64,000 nucleotides of DNA from Paenibacillus sp. sptzw28 (GTDB taxonomy: Bacteria; Bacillota; Bacilli; Paenibacillales; Paenibacillaceae): NCBI RefSeq assembly GCF_019550795.1, contig NZ_CP080545.1:2886001-2950000 (forward strand), written 5' to 3'. Every line of letters begins with the position of its first letter. Positions within the stretch are counted from its first letter, which is position 1. The notes beneath the pieces are model-generated. The model had not been told where the DNA came from, searched no databases, and worked only from the letters and a program-made list of their open reading frames with translations. The position numbers were made by a program, and so were the translations under genes. Below, piece after piece: positions 16,985 to 28,300 of the stretch.

Positions 16985-18406
16985 ATGGCTAAAAGAACAA
17001 TGTTTGAAAAGATCTGGGACAACCACGTCATTCACTCCGAGGCCGGCAAACCGAGCATTTTGTATATCGATTTGCAGCTGGTGCATGAAGTGACTTCTCC
17101 GCAAGCGTTCGAAGGACTTCGGTTAACCGGCCGCAAGGTGCGCCGTCCGGACCTGACGTTTGCGACCATGGACCATAACGTCCCTACGAAAGACCGCTTC
17201 AATATTACGGATCCGATTTCGAAGCAGCAAATCGACACCCTGACACAGAACTGTAAGGATTTCGGCGTGACCCTGTTTGACCTGGACAGCATCGACCAAG
17301 GCGTCGTGCACGTTATGGGACCTGAGCTTGGTCTGACGCATCCTGGCAAAACGATCGTTTGCGGCGACAGCCACACATCCACACACGGCGCTTTCGGCGC
17401 TCTGGCGTTCGGCATCGGCACTTCCGAGGTTGAACACGTCCTGGCAACGCAATGCCTGCAGCAATCGAAGGCGAAAACGATGGAAATCCGCTTCAGTGGC
17501 AGCCGCAAGCCGGGCGTAACGGCGAAAGATATGATCCTAGGCGTTATTGCGAAATACGGCACCGACTTTGCGACCGGCTACGTATTGGAATTCACAGGCG
17601 AAGCGATCCGCTCACTGTCGATGGAAGAACGGATGACGGTCTGCAACATGTCGATTGAAGCAGGCGCTCGCGCAGGTCTCATCGCACCGGATGAAACTAC
17701 GTTCAACTACCTGCGCGGACGGGAATACGCTCCACAAGGCGAAGCTTACGACCGTGCGGTAGCAGTATGGAAAGAGCTGGCTACCGATGAAGGCGCAACG
17801 TACGATAAGGTAGTCCATTTCGACGTGGATTCGCTTATCCCCCAAGTTACATGGGGAACAAGCCCTGGCATGGGTACCGACATTACTTCCAATGTACCGG
17901 TTCCGTCTGAGCTTCCTACCGAGAACGAACGAAAAGCGGCTGAAGCCGCTCTCGAATATATGGGCCTCACGCCCGGTACTCCAATGAGTGAAATTCCGAT
18001 AGATTATGTCTTTATCGGTTCCTGCACCAACGGACGTATCGAAGACCTTCGCGCCGCGGCCGAAATAGCCAAGGGCTACAAAGTAAGCGAACGGGTAACG
18101 GCGATCGTCGTACCGGGTTCGGGACGCGTGAAGATTCAGGCCGAGAAGGAAGGGCTTGACAAAATCTTCACGGAAGCCGGATTCGAATGGCGCGACGCGG
18201 GCTGCTCGATGTGTCTGGCGATGAACCCCGACGTGCTTCAGCCGGGCCAGCGCTGCGCATCGACCTCCAACCGGAACTTCGAAGGCCGTCAGGGCCGCGG
18301 CGGACGCACGCACCTTGTTTCGCCGGCTATGGCGGCGGCAGCTGCCATCATGGGCAAATTCACAGACGTTCGCGACTGGAAAATCAAGTCCGAAGTGTTG
18401 AACTAA
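16985..18406 (+). CDS. leuC: 3-isopropylmalate dehydratase large subunit
   Basis: 473 residues, aconitase family. With LeuD it isomerises 2-isopropylmalate to 3-isopropylmalate in leucine synthesis. Iron-sulfur cluster cysteines are visible in [17 protein letters not shown] and [13 protein letters not shown]. Other family blocks are [20 protein letters not shown] and the C-terminal [11 protein letters not shown]. The start is MAKRTMF at 16985, preceded by ATGAGGTGA. leuD follows after 63 bases. leuA and leuB are not in the window. Confidence 0.96.
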   Translation: MAKRTMFEKIWDNHVIHSEAGKPSILYIDLQLVHEVTSPQAFEGLRLTGRKVRRPDLTFATMDHNVPTKDRFNITDPISKQQIDTLTQNCKDFGVTLFDLDSIDQGVVHVMGPELGLTHPGKTIVCGDSHTSTHGAFGALAFGIGTSEVEHVLATQCLQQSKAKTMEIRFSGSRKPGVTAKDMILGVIAKYGTDFATGYVLEFTGEAIRSLSMEERMTVCNMSIEAGARAGLIAPDETTFNYLRGREYAPQGEAYDRAVAVWKELATDEGATYDKVVHFDVDSLIPQVTWGTSPGMGTDITSNVPVPSELPTENERKAAEAALEYMGLTPGTPMSEIPIDYVFIGSCTNGRIEDLRAAAEIAKGYKVSERVTAIVVPGSGRVKIQAEKEGLDKIFTEAGFEWRDAGCSMCLAMNPDVLQPGQRCASTSNRNFEGRQGRGGRTHLVSPAMAAAAAIMGKFTDVRDWKIKSEVLN

Positions 18407-18469
18407 GTACGTATGTCCAAACCGGACTTATCATTCGAGAACTGAAAGATTCGAGAGGAGTTACGATAT

Positions 18470-19063
18470 ATGGAAGCATTCAAAAAGCTGACGGGTCTTG
18501 TTGCCCCGGTAGACCGTGTAAACGTGGACACGGACGCTATTATTCCGAAACAGTTTCTCAAACGCATCGAACGGAGCGGCTTCGGCCAGTTTCTGTTCTT
18601 CGAATGGCGCTGGGACGAGAAGGGTGAGGTTATTCCCGAATTCAGCCTTAATCAGCCGCGCTATAAAGGCGCTTCGGTTCTGATTTCCCGGGCCAACTTC
18701 GGCTGCGGGTCCTCCCGCGAGCATGCGCCATGGGCGATACTCGATTACGGCTTCAAGGTCGTAATCGCACCATCGTTCGCCGATATCTTCTACAATAACT
18801 GCTTCAAAAACGGCATTCTGCCGATCCGTCTGAGCGAAGAACAGGTTGAAGACTTGTTCCAGCGGACGAACAAACAGGAAGGCTACGAGCTGACGGTGGA
18901 CCTCGAAAACAACAAGATCACCGATAATGCCGGCCTTGAAATCGCCTTCGAGCTTGATGAGCACCGCCGCCAATTTCTTCTGCAGGGGCTTGACGATATC
19001 GGTCTTACCCTGCAGCACGAAGATAAAATCTCGGCATATGAAGCAGCTCGTACCGCATTCTGA
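18470..19063 (+). CDS. leuD: 3-isopropylmalate dehydratase small subunit
   Basis: 197 residues. The swivel-domain partner of LeuC. Characteristic segments are [20 protein letters not shown], the [18 protein letters not shown] substrate loop and [24 protein letters not shown] precedes the ATG. A strong hairpin 60 bases downstream ends the leuCD operon. Confidence 0.96.
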   Translation: MEAFKKLTGLVAPVDRVNVDTDAIIPKQFLKRIERSGFGQFLFFEWRWDEKGEVIPEFSLNQPRYKGASVLISRANFGCGSSREHAPWAILDYGFKVVIAPSFADIFYNNCFKNGILPIRLSEEQVEDLFQRTNKQEGYELTVDLENNKITDNAGLEIAFELDEHRRQFLLQGLDDIGLTLQHEDKISAYEAARTAF

Positions 19064-19126
19064 TTAAGTAAACCGGAACTGCGTTGAGGAATGGATCATA
19101 CAAGTGAAAACTCGTGCATTAAATGA

Positions 19127-19168
19127 AAAGTGGCTGAACAGGGGTACAGAACCCTGTTCAGCCACTTT
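19127..19168 (+). terminator. leuCD terminator
   Basis: A 17 bp inverted repeat (AAAGTGGCTGAACAGGG and its complement) with a short loop. The U-run is poor in the plus direction but the stem is very stable. The remaining 19169-19333 holds no gene. Confidence 0.7.
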
Positions 19169-19333
19169 ACGCTTTTGCCTGGGTGCAAGGAAGCGGAGAA
19201 TACCGGAACATTTTTAGAGTAACATTTTTCCTGAATACGCAACTTTTTCTGACAGCTTGCGTCTAAATATCGTCTGTAGGCATCGGCATGTTCGATCTGC
19301 TCGGAGGCGAAAAATCAGTCATCGAGGTGAAAG

Positions 19334-20866
19334 ATGAAGAAGTTTGTAACCGCTGTATTGCTGTTGTCGTTAATGATTACGGTGTTCCCTGCTCTTGTAG
19401 GAGCTGCAGCCGCTACCGCGCCGAAACTTTATTTGAACGGAAAGCAGCTGCAAACGACCGCACAGGCCCAGCTCGTAGGCCAGTCTACGCTTGTGCCGGT
19501 ACGGACGGTGACGGAAGGGCTCGGCTTTGACGTCGATTGGTCTCCACCCAATGTGAACATTTCCAATGGGGAAACAAGCATGGTACTGACGATCGGAAGC
19601 TCAACCGCGATCGTCAACGATCGGGAGATAAAGCTCGAATCGCCTGCAATCATCTCGAGCGGCGTCACTCTCGTCCCTCTTCGTTTTGTAAGTGAACAGT
19701 TTGGTCTTGATGTTTTTTGGGACAAGCAGACAAAGTCTGTCTATCTTAATGAGAAGGCCGAGAAGCCCCCGGTTGTACTCCCTGGTACCGACAATGGGGG
19801 AGGCACGAATGGGAATTCCGGCACGGAACAAGGTACCGGAACAGGCACGGGCGGAAACGGAACGGGAGGAAATACGGTACCGGGAGGATCTGCCGATGGC
19901 ACCGGTGCAAACGGTTCAGCGCCCGCGGAAGTAAAAGGAACATTGAAATCGATAGAGTATGATGGACTTGGCACTGTTTCCTTAGCGTATGATGGAGAAA
20001 TCGGCCATTTGGTTCAAGAAACGATAGCCGGTGAAGGAACCGTAAAGCAGAAGATCGCGATTGATTTACCGGACACCAAATTCGCATCCGACTTCACTCC
20101 AGGATTTATTAGCGGCTCAACCGGCCAGATTTTGACGGATACGCATCCATCACTGGTCGGGATCAGGTATTCGCTCTACAATGACAAGCCTTCTACCGTT
20201 CGAGTCGTGCTTGATTTGACGGCGCCAACGCCAATTAACATCGTCCGCGAGGACAAGCTTATCCGAATCGAGGTCCTTCAACCGACAGCACCGGCTGCTC
20301 CGGCAGTGCCTCAAGGACCGGTGCAAGGCGTATATAAGGTCGTCCTCGATGCAGGCCATGGCGGGAAAGACCCAGGCGCGCAAGCGGTAAACGGACGTTA
20401 CGAGAAGGAATATAATCTTGCGATTGTACTCAAAGTGAAAGCGCTGCTGGACAAAGAAACGAAAATTAAACCGTATTTGACAAGGTCCGACGATACATTC
20501 GTGGAACTGAACGAACGGGCTAAAATCGCCAATGATTTGAAAGCGGATTTGTTTATTTCATTTCATGCAAACCGGACGGACAGCTCTAGCGTGAACGGTG
20601 CAGAAACCTATTACAGCCGCGATGACAGCCGCGCCTTCGCCAATGTTATGCAAAAGCATCTCGTTGCCGGAACCGGATTCGCCGACCGCAAGGTACGGCA
20701 GGCGAACTTCGCCGTCATCAAGAAAACAACCATGCCTGCGGTGCTGATGGAAGCCGGCTATTTATCCAACAAGAGCGATACCGCGGCCCTCTTTGATGAT
20801 GCTCGCCAGAACCGGATCGCAGCCGAAATCGTAGCAGGCATTAAAGAATACCTGAAAATAAGCTAG
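19334..20866 (+). CDS. N-acetylmuramoyl-L-alanine amidase with copper-amine-oxidase-N domain
   Basis: 510 residues, secreted. Signal peptide at residues 1-28. A copper-amine-oxidase N-terminal-like domain follows (about 30-135, LYLNGKQL and LVPVRTVTEGLGF, then LVPLRFVSEQFGLDV). A Gly/Thr/Asn-rich linker spans 140-200, an AMIN-like beta domain about 205-310 and a C-terminal Amidase_3 catalytic domain about 333-508. Zn ligands are visible: DAGHGG, Glu in YEKEYN, His in SFHAN, and the catalytic Glu in MEAGYLSN. It cleaves the peptide stem from muramic acid in peptidoglycan. First gene of an envelope operon with the GerMN lipoprotein (10 bp gap) and the SLH protein. Confidence 0.93.
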   Translation: MKKFVTAVLLLSLMITVFPALVGAAAATAPKLYLNGKQLQTTAQAQLVGQSTLVPVRTVTEGLGFDVDWSPPNVNISNGETSMVLTIGSSTAIVNDREIKLESPAIISSGVTLVPLRFVSEQFGLDVFWDKQTKSVYLNEKAEKPPVVLPGTDNGGGTNGNSGTEQGTGTGTGGNGTGGNTVPGGSADGTGANGSAPAEVKGTLKSIEYDGLGTVSLAYDGEIGHLVQETIAGEGTVKQKIAIDLPDTKFASDFTPGFISGSTGQILTDTHPSLVGIRYSLYNDKPSTVRVVLDLTAPTPINIVREDKLIRIEVLQPTAPAAPAVPQGPVQGVYKVVLDAGHGGKDPGAQAVNGRYEKEYNLAIVLKVKALLDKETKIKPYLTRSDDTFVELNERAKIANDLKADLFISFHANRTDSSSVNGAETYYSRDDSRAFANVMQKHLVAGTGFADRKVRQANFAVIKKTTMPAVLMEAGYLSNKSDTAALFDDARQNRIAAEIVAGIKEYLKIS

Positions 20867-20876
20867 GGGGATGACG

Positions 20877-21440
20877 ATGAAACATCAAGCGACCATCCGT
20901 TTATTGCTCGTCATGCTTGCCGTTTCGATTGTATTTACCGTTAGTGCCTGCGGAGCGCAGACTGAAATGAAGCAAGGCTCCGGTTCGACAGACAAGCAGC
21001 CGGCAACCGCCGTAACAGGTGAACAGCAGACTACGACTGCGCCTGCAGTTAAAACGGAACAAATCAACGTCTACTATTCGGACAAGGAACTTACCGGACT
21101 TCACGAGCAAAAAGCGCAAATCCAATATAACAACACGAAGCAAAAAGCGGAAGAAGCATTCAAGCAGCTTCAGAAGGACGGAGTAAACGGAACGATGTCG
21201 TTGTGGAAAAACGTCCAGCTCTTAAGCGTCAAAGAAGAGGGCGGAGCAGTTACCTTCGATATACATATACCCGAAAATGCACGTTTCGGAGCGCCCGGCG
21301 AAGAGTATGCGCTGGAATCCATCCAGAAAACGATGTTCCAGTTTGACGATATCAAATCGATCGACCTCCTCGTTGATGGCGAGAAGGCCGACAGCTTGAT
21401 GGGACATGAATCGCTAGACCATCCGATTATGAGACAATAA
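20877..21440 (+). CDS. GerMN-domain lipoprotein
   Basis: 187 residues. A signal peptide with lipobox VSAC near residue 23 marks a lipoprotein on the outer face of the membrane. A Gln/Thr-rich linker leads to a GerMN-like domain (INVYYSDKELTGL through the C-terminus), the domain of the sporulation and germination protein GerM and of LpqB-type proteins. The start at 20877 is preferred because GGGGG lies six bases upstream; ATG 20871 is the alternative. It sits between a peptidoglycan amidase and an S-layer-type protein, so a role at the cell wall or spore envelope is likely. The domain assignment is from fold-like pattern, without a search. Confidence 0.75.
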   Translation: MKHQATIRLLLVMLAVSIVFTVSACGAQTEMKQGSGSTDKQPATAVTGEQQTTTAPAVKTEQINVYYSDKELTGLHEQKAQIQYNNTKQKAEEAFKQLQKDGVNGTMSLWKNVQLLSVKEEGGAVTFDIHIPENARFGAPGEEYALESIQKTMFQFDDIKSIDLLVDGEKADSLMGHESLDHPIMRQ

Positions 21441-21454
21441 GGGGGAAATCCTGA

Positions 21455-24160
21455 ATGCCGCAGCGAAATAAATGGCGAAAAGTGGTCTCTTCGATCGTTA
21501 TGTTTTCATTGCTTTCCAGTTACTTGATAGCAGCAAGCCCTGTATTAGCGGAAACGTCCGCCATCACGAAGTTCAGTGACGTTCCTTCCGGCCATTGGGC
21601 GGCTAAGCATATTTCCAAGCTGGCGCTACAGGGCATCGTCAAGGGGACTGCAGGCGCGTTTCACCCAAGCGACAATGTTACGCAGCAGGAAGCAGTAACG
21701 ATGGCCGTCCGTTTCATAGGCAAGGAGAATGAAATTAAGCAGGATCCAGCGGTTGTTTTCCCGCCGACATTCAAAATGAACGAGTACTTTAAGCCATACA
21801 TTGTGCTTGCTTTCGAGCAAGGACTCCTCGACAGGACAGATGAATTCAAGCAGGCTGAGGCTAGCCCGGCAGATGCATGGGGCTCCCGGATAGCTACCCG
21901 CGAATGGATTACGAAGCTTATCATTAAATCGATCGGGCAGCAGAGCATTGCGGACAACCTTGCTTCCTCTCCGGTGTCCTTCTCTGACGGCAAGAGCGTA
22001 AGCGCAGGCTTTGCCGGTTATGTCAATGCAGCGGTCTCGCTAAAGCTCGTTAACGGCGTCACGGCGGACAAGTTCGAACCGAACGGCGCTATTACCCGAG
22101 CCGCACTGGCAACTATGCTCAGCCGGGCGGAGAGGTTATTTCCTGTCGCATATGCGGGACAACAAACCGGGATACTTTCCGGCTCAGACAGTTCTTCGAT
22201 CCGTGTATACGGGCCGCAAGGTGAAACGAATTACCAATTAACACCGGAGACGAATATTTACCGGTTCGACTCGGAGAAAACATCATCCCTTGACCAGTTA
22301 AACCCATACACGAAGGTAATGGTTATCGCTGACGGCGATAAGGCGCTTTATATCGAGCAATTGGACGGCGAACAGCATATTGAGAAAATCGCGGGTACCT
22401 TTGACCGAGTGATCGCAGCCGATAATAAATTGTGGCTTTGGGTGGGGGACGAGCCGGTGTCAGTCGTATATGACAGCACAGCCGTCATTAAAGACGCATC
22501 CGGCGCAGTCATCCCGGTTACTTCATTGATCAAGGACAGCAAGGTAGAGATTACGCGCGACACCTACCGGGACAAGCCTCTGGTTCTGTCCATTACGGTG
22601 CAGTCGGCGCCCGTTAACAAATCCGGCCAAGGCGTTGTCAAAGCGATACAGCAAACACCGCCGGTGCTTACTGTAGTGAATTCGGTTTCGAATGCGGAGG
22701 AAACATACAGCGTGTCTCCGCAGGCGGACGTAGTTTGGCAGGGGACCATTCTGCAGGGCGGCATCTCTCAGGTTCGCGCTGGCGATACCGTTACCTATGA
22801 AGTGAAGGATAGTATCGTTACCAAAATTTCAGTTCAGCAAACTACTTCAAAGACGGTTCAAGGCGAATTCTATTCGGCGAGCGACGATAGTAAGACAATC
22901 CAGTATGTGCGCCAAGGCGGGACTCAGCTTGAAGCCAAATTCGTGGCGGATTCCGTTGTTGTCACGATAGAGGGTCTCACCGGAGCAAGCATGTCCGATC
23001 TCGTGAAGGGCGATAATCTCGAGCTCACCTTGAACCAGAACGACCAGGTTACTGCCGTTAAAGTGCTTGACCGTAAGGTTGAAATGGTGAACGGGGCAGT
23101 AATCGTCAGCTATGATCCGGATTTAAAAGCCTTGGTCGTTAAAAGCACCGCAGGGAAGTTGATTCCTGTTTACCTGTCCGATAAGACCAAAATCGATTAT
23201 AACGGGACAGCAATGACATTGAACGCGGCTGGCGCCATGCTGACGAAGAACCGGAAGGTTACGATCGGCTATACGGACGACAAAGCGGTTATTTTACAAT
23301 TCGTATACAAATATACCGGTACTGTAGTATCAATCAATTCATCAACCAACCAAATAACGTTGATGCTATCGAACGGTTCACCGTTTACCATCGCAATGGA
23401 TGCGCCTGGCGTTGAAATCTACGGTAAATCTCCAGCCACGCTTTCGGACGTAAAAACAGGCGATACGGTTACGGCACTATTGAACGCGAACCAGGACAAG
23501 GCAGTTGCTATACAGGTCCAAACGGCCAAACAGCTCGAGATTGTATCGGTGGACCTCACCGCCAAGAAGGTAAAGTTGAAAAGCCCGGATCAGGTAACAA
23601 CGGAGTGGGCTGCGGGCACCTGGGATCTGTTCAATGAACGCGGCGACAAGATCGCTCTATCCGGCTTGACGGCCGGACAAGTGGGCAATCTCACGTTTAT
23701 GGGCACGACTGCTGTTTCCTTCAAGACAATCGCGGTAACAAACGGGCGGATCACTTCCGTAGCCGCAGATAAAGTCGTCTTGACGGACTACAACGGAGCA
23801 TCGATCGAAGTTCCTTTGGGCAGCACCTACACCGTTGTCAAGAATGGCGCGAGCGGGTCTTCGGCATCGGTTCTGCAGGCTGGCGACCGCGTTGAAGTGC
23901 GCAAGGATGCGAAAGAGCAGATTCTTATTACGGTCAACAGCGGCATAACCAAGACGTTCTGGAAGTTCGACAGTTCCGCTAACGTTCTTTCAGTAAAGCG
24001 TTCCAGCTTGTCGGATTCAAACTATACGTATCAGGTAACAGCCAAAACAATAGTGTCTCAAGGCAATACGGCAATACCTATTACACATTTGAAAGATGGA
24101 GACAGCATTGTACTCTACCTCTCGCAGGGCGTACTGGTGGAAATTGCAAAGCAGCCTTAG
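21455..24160 (+). CDS. large SLH-domain surface protein
   Basis: 901 residues with a signal peptide (cleavage near ASPVLA). Three SLH motifs occupy roughly residues 35-225: KFSDVPSGHWAAKHISKLAL, a middle degenerate repeat ending ATREWITKLIIKSIG, and FSDGKSVSAGFAGYVNAAVS. These bind secondary cell-wall polymer. The rest is a chain of beta-rich repeats about 70-90 residues long, with recurring signatures of the type VTAVKVLD and GDxVTxxL; no catalytic motif is visible. It is the third gene of the envelope operon (14 bases after the GerMN gene) and is followed by an intrinsic terminator. Likely a structural or adhesive surface layer component. Confidence 0.88.
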   Translation: MPQRNKWRKVVSSIVMFSLLSSYLIAASPVLAETSAITKFSDVPSGHWAAKHISKLALQGIVKGTAGAFHPSDNVTQQEAVTMAVRFIGKENEIKQDPAVVFPPTFKMNEYFKPYIVLAFEQGLLDRTDEFKQAEASPADAWGSRIATREWITKLIIKSIGQQSIADNLASSPVSFSDGKSVSAGFAGYVNAAVSLKLVNGVTADKFEPNGAITRAALATMLSRAERLFPVAYAGQQTGILSGSDSSSIRVYGPQGETNYQLTPETNIYRFDSEKTSSLDQLNPYTKVMVIADGDKALYIEQLDGEQHIEKIAGTFDRVIAADNKLWLWVGDEPVSVVYDSTAVIKDASGAVIPVTSLIKDSKVEITRDTYRDKPLVLSITVQSAPVNKSGQGVVKAIQQTPPVLTVVNSVSNAEETYSVSPQADVVWQGTILQGGISQVRAGDTVTYEVKDSIVTKISVQQTTSKTVQGEFYSASDDSKTIQYVRQGGTQLEAKFVADSVVVTIEGLTGASMSDLVKGDNLELTLNQNDQVTAVKVLDRKVEMVNGAVIVSYDPDLKALVVKSTAGKLIPVYLSDKTKIDYNGTAMTLNAAGAMLTKNRKVTIGYTDDKAVILQFVYKYTGTVVSINSSTNQITLMLSNGSPFTIAMDAPGVEIYGKSPATLSDVKTGDTVTALLNANQDKAVAIQVQTAKQLEIVSVDLTAKKVKLKSPDQVTTEWAAGTWDLFNERGDKIALSGLTAGQVGNLTFMGTTAVSFKTIAVTNGRITSVAADKVVLTDYNGASIEVPLGSTYTVVKNGASGSSASVLQAGDRVEVRKDAKEQILITVNSGITKTFWKFDSSANVLSVKRSSLSDSNYTYQVTAKTIVSQGNTAIPITHLKDGDSIVLYLSQGVLVEIAKQP

Positions 24161-24179
24161 ACGTTCGTTTGTTTTCACT

Positions 24180-24207
24180 GCTCCGGCTTATGCCGGGGCG
24201 GTTTTTT
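24180..24207 (+). terminator. terminator of the envelope operon
   Basis: GCTCCGGC-TTAT-GCCGGGGC forms an 8 bp stem (one G-U pair) followed by GG and TTTTTT. Confidence 0.85.
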
Positions 24208-24345
24208 GCGTAAAAGATGAAAAGTTAATGAAATGATGATAAAAAGTTAATGAAAAACCGCTTGCATAAGGCATTTGACGGTTGCTTATTGTGACATTTT
24301 TCGCTACACTTTGATTCGAGTAGCCCAAACAGGGGAGAGAGAGCA

Positions 24346-25017
24346 TTGAACGCGAAGGACAAAATGGCTTACATTCTGCGGGTCATTGGTGAAATGTTCC
24401 CGGACGCTCACTGTGAGCTCAATCACCGCAATCCGTTTGAACTGACGATAGCCGTATTGCTTTCGGCTCAGTGTACCGATGAAACTGTGAATAAAGTCAC
24501 GGCCGATTTGTTCCAAAAATATCAGTCGCCTGCCGATTATTTGGCGGTCCCGCAAAGTGAGCTTGAGCAGGATATTCGCCGGATCGGCTTATTCCGCAAC
24601 AAGGCGGCCAACATTCAGAAGCTGTGCCGCATTCTCATTGATGAATATGGCGGCGAAGTGCCGGAAAAGCACGAGGAACTGACGAAGCTGCCGGGTGTCG
24701 GCCGGAAAACGGCGAATGTAGTCGTTTCAAATGCTTTTGGCGTTCCAGCGATCGCTGTAGACACTCATGTAGAACGAGTCTCAAAACGGCTTGGTGCTGC
24801 AAAGCCCGATGATAGCGTGTTGGAAGTTGAGAAGAAGCTGATGAAGCTTGTTCCGCGCGATCAGTGGACGGATACTCACCATCGGCTTATTTTTTTTGGA
24901 AGGTATCACTGTAAAGCCCAAAACCCGCAGTGCCACGTATGTCCGCTGCTGGAAATTTGCAAAGAAGGAAAACAACGTATGAAACCTGCCGTAAACCGAA
25001 AGGCTAAGGCTAAATGA
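24346..25017 (+). CDS. nth: endonuclease III (base-excision DNA glycosylase/AP lyase)
   Basis: 223 residues. Removes oxidised pyrimidines and nicks the abasic site. The helix-hairpin-helix is visible as LPGVGRKTANVV with the catalytic Lys upstream of the Asp in AVDTHVERVS. The C-terminal 4Fe-4S cluster has the spacing C-X6-C-X2-C-X5-C. The start is TTG (24346) behind GGGGAGAGAGAG; ATG 24364 is the alternative. In Bacillus nth lies in the dnaD-nth-ypoC neighbourhood; here it is followed by a small conserved protein and dynamin. Confidence 0.95.
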   Translation: MNAKDKMAYILRVIGEMFPDAHCELNHRNPFELTIAVLLSAQCTDETVNKVTADLFQKYQSPADYLAVPQSELEQDIRRIGLFRNKAANIQKLCRILIDEYGGEVPEKHEELTKLPGVGRKTANVVVSNAFGVPAIAVDTHVERVSKRLGAAKPDDSVLEVEKKLMKLVPRDQWTDTHHRLIFFGRYHCKAQNPQCHVCPLLEICKEGKQRMKPAVNRKAKAK

Positions 25018-25049
25018 ATATAATTTAGATGAAAAGGATGATTTCAACG

Positions 25050-25316
25050 ATGAAATGCATTTCGGTTTATACGAAGGATTTCGCATTGTTCTCAGATATT
25101 TACGAGCAGATTATGGATGCTCCTCCGGCGGACAATGAAGAACTGATCATTGAAGGAGTTACCGTCAGCGATGCGGGAGAAGTGCCCGATCAATACATTG
25201 AACGCATGCGCGTAAAGCCGGAAGTGGTCGTAATGAAAGAGAAGGAGCGTAACGTTACGATCCTTCAGCACGGCGAAGTGTTTGAGATTTGTATGCCATC
25301 CGCTCAAAGCGCTTAA
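25050..25316 (+). CDS. small conserved protein of unknown function
   Basis: 88 residues from the ATG at 25050 (a GGATGATTT site upstream); the frame is open to 25029. The sequence (KCISVYTKDFALFSDIYEQI, then EGVTVSDAGEVPDQYIERM and VTILQHGEVFEI) looks like a small soluble alpha/beta protein. I do not recognise a named family. It is sandwiched between nth and the dynamin gene in the same direction with short gaps. Confidence 0.72.
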   Translation: MKCISVYTKDFALFSDIYEQIMDAPPADNEELIIEGVTVSDAGEVPDQYIERMRVKPEVVVMKEKERNVTILQHGEVFEICMPSAQSA

Positions 25317-25382
25317 ATTTCGAGTTAAGGATTCGGCGCTTTCTACCGGTTTTTGCACGGCTTGGAATAGGGAGAGAGAGAA

Positions 25383-28300
25383 ATGAACCATACGATTGCA
25401 ACTTCAGCACATCCGCTTGATACCGCTCTTAAAGAAGTAGCGCCGCTTATGGCGGATGCGGGGGACCGGCGCAATGCGGAGCGGCTGAGTGAGCTGCGCA
25501 GCAAGCTATCTGCAGGGCGGCTTACGGTCGCATTCTGCGGCCACTTCTCCGCAGGTAAATCGACGCTGGTCAATCGGCTGTGCGGCACTGAACTGCTGCC
25601 TTCAAGTCCGATACCGACCAGCGCGAATGTGGTCACAATCGCTAACGGTAAACCGAAGGCGACGATCACTAGACTTGTGCGGGGACACGAAGAAACAATA
25701 ATAGTGCCGGTCGATCGGGTGAACGACTATTGCGTGGATGGGGAAACGGTTCAGTCCGTTTCTTTGTCGTACCCGATACCGCGGCTCGGCGACCATACGC
25801 TGCTGCTCGATACTCCAGGTATCGATTCAACGGACGACGCGCACCGGATGGCGACCGAATCGGCGCTCCATTTGGCGGACGTCGTTTTTTACGTTATGGA
25901 CTATAACCATGTACAATCGGAGATCAACTTTACGTTTGCGAAGCAGCTGAAGGATTGGGGCAAGCCGCTGTATCTTATCGTGAACCAGATTGATAAGCAC
26001 CGCGACCGTGAGCTTAGCTTTGAAGCCTATAAGCAGAGCGTTGACGATGCGTTTGCGGGCTGGCATCTTGAGCCGGGCGGAACCATCTATTTGTCGCTGC
26101 GCGAGCCTGATCATCCGCACTCGCAGTGGGAGGAGCTTGAAGATCTCCTTATCGAATTGTCGGAGGCTCGGGTGCCGCTTTCACTGTGCAGTGTTGATGC
26201 TTCCGCCCGGCATTTGATACGGATGCATGGAGAATATATGGAAGAGAACGCGGAGCCTGAACGCGAACGGCTTCTGGCCGCAACGGGCGGTGAAGGCCAA
26301 TCGGAAAGAGTGCGCTCGGAAATCGCCGCGTTCGAAAGTGAGCTGTCTGCAATTGAGGCCGAGTCCGCCGGGCTTCGGACGCGTCTTCGGCTGGAGATGC
26401 AAAGCCTTCTTGATAATGCGAACGTAACGCCGGCACCCACACGCGAGCTGGCTCAGTCTTTTCTGGAAAGCCGCAAGCCCGGCTTCAAGACCGGTCTGCT
26501 GTTTGCCGGCTCTAAGACTGCAGCCGAGCAGGAACGCCGTCTTCACGCGTTCCGCGATGACTTTGACGCTCAGGTAAAGGCCGGGATCGAATGGCACCTG
26601 AGCGATCTTCTCCGTAAAGCGGCGGATGCCGCCGGCTGGCGCGGAGAGCAAATGGAGCAGCATTTAGCGACGACCGTCCAAGGGACGATCGAGCCGCAAT
26701 GGCTCTTGGACCATGTGAAAGCCGGCGCCGTTGCGGGCAGCGAATATACGATGAATTACTGCCGTGAGCTTGCCGCGGATATTAAATCGGAATACCGCAG
26801 ACGGGCGATGGCGATGATCGATACGATCGCGGATCGAATGGCGTTGGCCGGAGAAGCTGCCGCCGCTCCGCTGCGCGCCCGGCTGAATGAGCTTGCAGTG
26901 CAGGCGGGAGCGCTTGCACAGCTAGCCGCGCTCGCAGCAGGAGCAGCCGCGCATTTGACTCGGCTTGAAGCACTGCTGCCCCCGGCGCCTTCGCGCATGG
27001 CACTGCCGAAGCCGAGCGCGCCCCGCGGCAGAGAGACTTTCGAGGCGGATTTAGACAGCTCAAGCTTGTCGGTGCCGGAGAACAACCCGGATGCGCCAAC
27101 AGGGCTGTACGGGAATGACGGAGACCGTGAGGCTCGTTCGAACCAAGAGGAAGCGCAAGCTCCCGGATTTGTGTATACGGATGCTGCCACCGCTTCACCG
27201 CTCGTGGGAGAGGTGGAGGAAGCGGCAGCTGATGCCGGCGCGCTTGCGCCGCAGCGGAGGGCTTCCGATCGGCTGCGCCGGGCTGCCGCCCTGCTGTCGC
27301 CGCACGATGCCCTTGCATCGGCGGTCCAGGCAATGCTCGATAAAGCCGACAGGCTGCAGAGCAGCCGATTTACAATCGCGCTGTTCGGCGCATTCAGCGC
27401 TGGCAAATCATCTCTTGCGAACGCACTGCTCGGCGAACCTGTGCTGCCTGTATCGCCTAACCCGACGACGGCGGCAGTCAACCGGATCGTGCCGCCAACC
27501 GCTGAATACGAACATGGCACCGCGAGCGTCATATTGAAGACGCGCGAGGCGGTGCTGGAAGATCTGCGCTACTCGCTCTCGCTGCTCGGCGAAGAAGCAG
27601 CATCGCTATCGGCGGAAGAGCTGCTGCAGAAGATCGGCAAGCTGTCGCCGGACGCCATTCATGCAGGCGGAAGGCCCCATTACAGCTTCTTGAAAGCGGC
27701 CGCCAAGGGGTGGCAGGAGCAGGAGCCGCTTCTTGGCAGGCAGTTAATTGTAGACGGAGGGGACTATCGCCGGTACGTCGCGGAAGAATCGCGCTCATGC
27801 TTCGTCAGCGAGATTGAGCTGTACCACAGCAACCCTCTTACGGAGCAGGGCATCGTTCTCGTCGACACGCCGGGAGCCGATTCGGTGAATGCCCGCCACA
27901 CAGGCGTAGCTTTCAATTATATCAAGAATGCGGACGCCATTCTCTTCGTGACGTATTATAACCACGCTTTCTCGCAGGCCGACCGCCAGTTTCTGCTGCA
28001 GCTCGGCCGCGTGAAAGACCAGTTCGAGCTGGATAAGATGTTTTTTCTGGTCAACGCCGCCGACCTGGCCGCAGACGGGGAAGAGCTAGAAGGCGTGATG
28101 GCGCACGTCGAGCGCAATCTGCAGCAGCACGGCATCCGGTTTCCGCGCATGTTTCCGGTATCCAGTCTGCAGGCACTGGACGCCAAGCTGGCCAGCGATC
28201 ATGAACAACTCGTGGGTTCCGGCATTCAAGCGTTCGAGCAATCGTTTCTCGCCTTTACCAGGGGCGATCTTGGCAATCTTGCCGTTGCTTCTGCCGAACA

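Noticed and set aside
17612-18313. Long open frame antisense to leuC
   Set aside because: A shadow of the high-GC leuC coding strand without a ribosome site or recognisable protein.
26756-27532. Long antisense frame inside dynA
   Set aside because: Low-complexity Ser/Ala-rich translation typical of the complement of a GC-rich Ala-rich gene.
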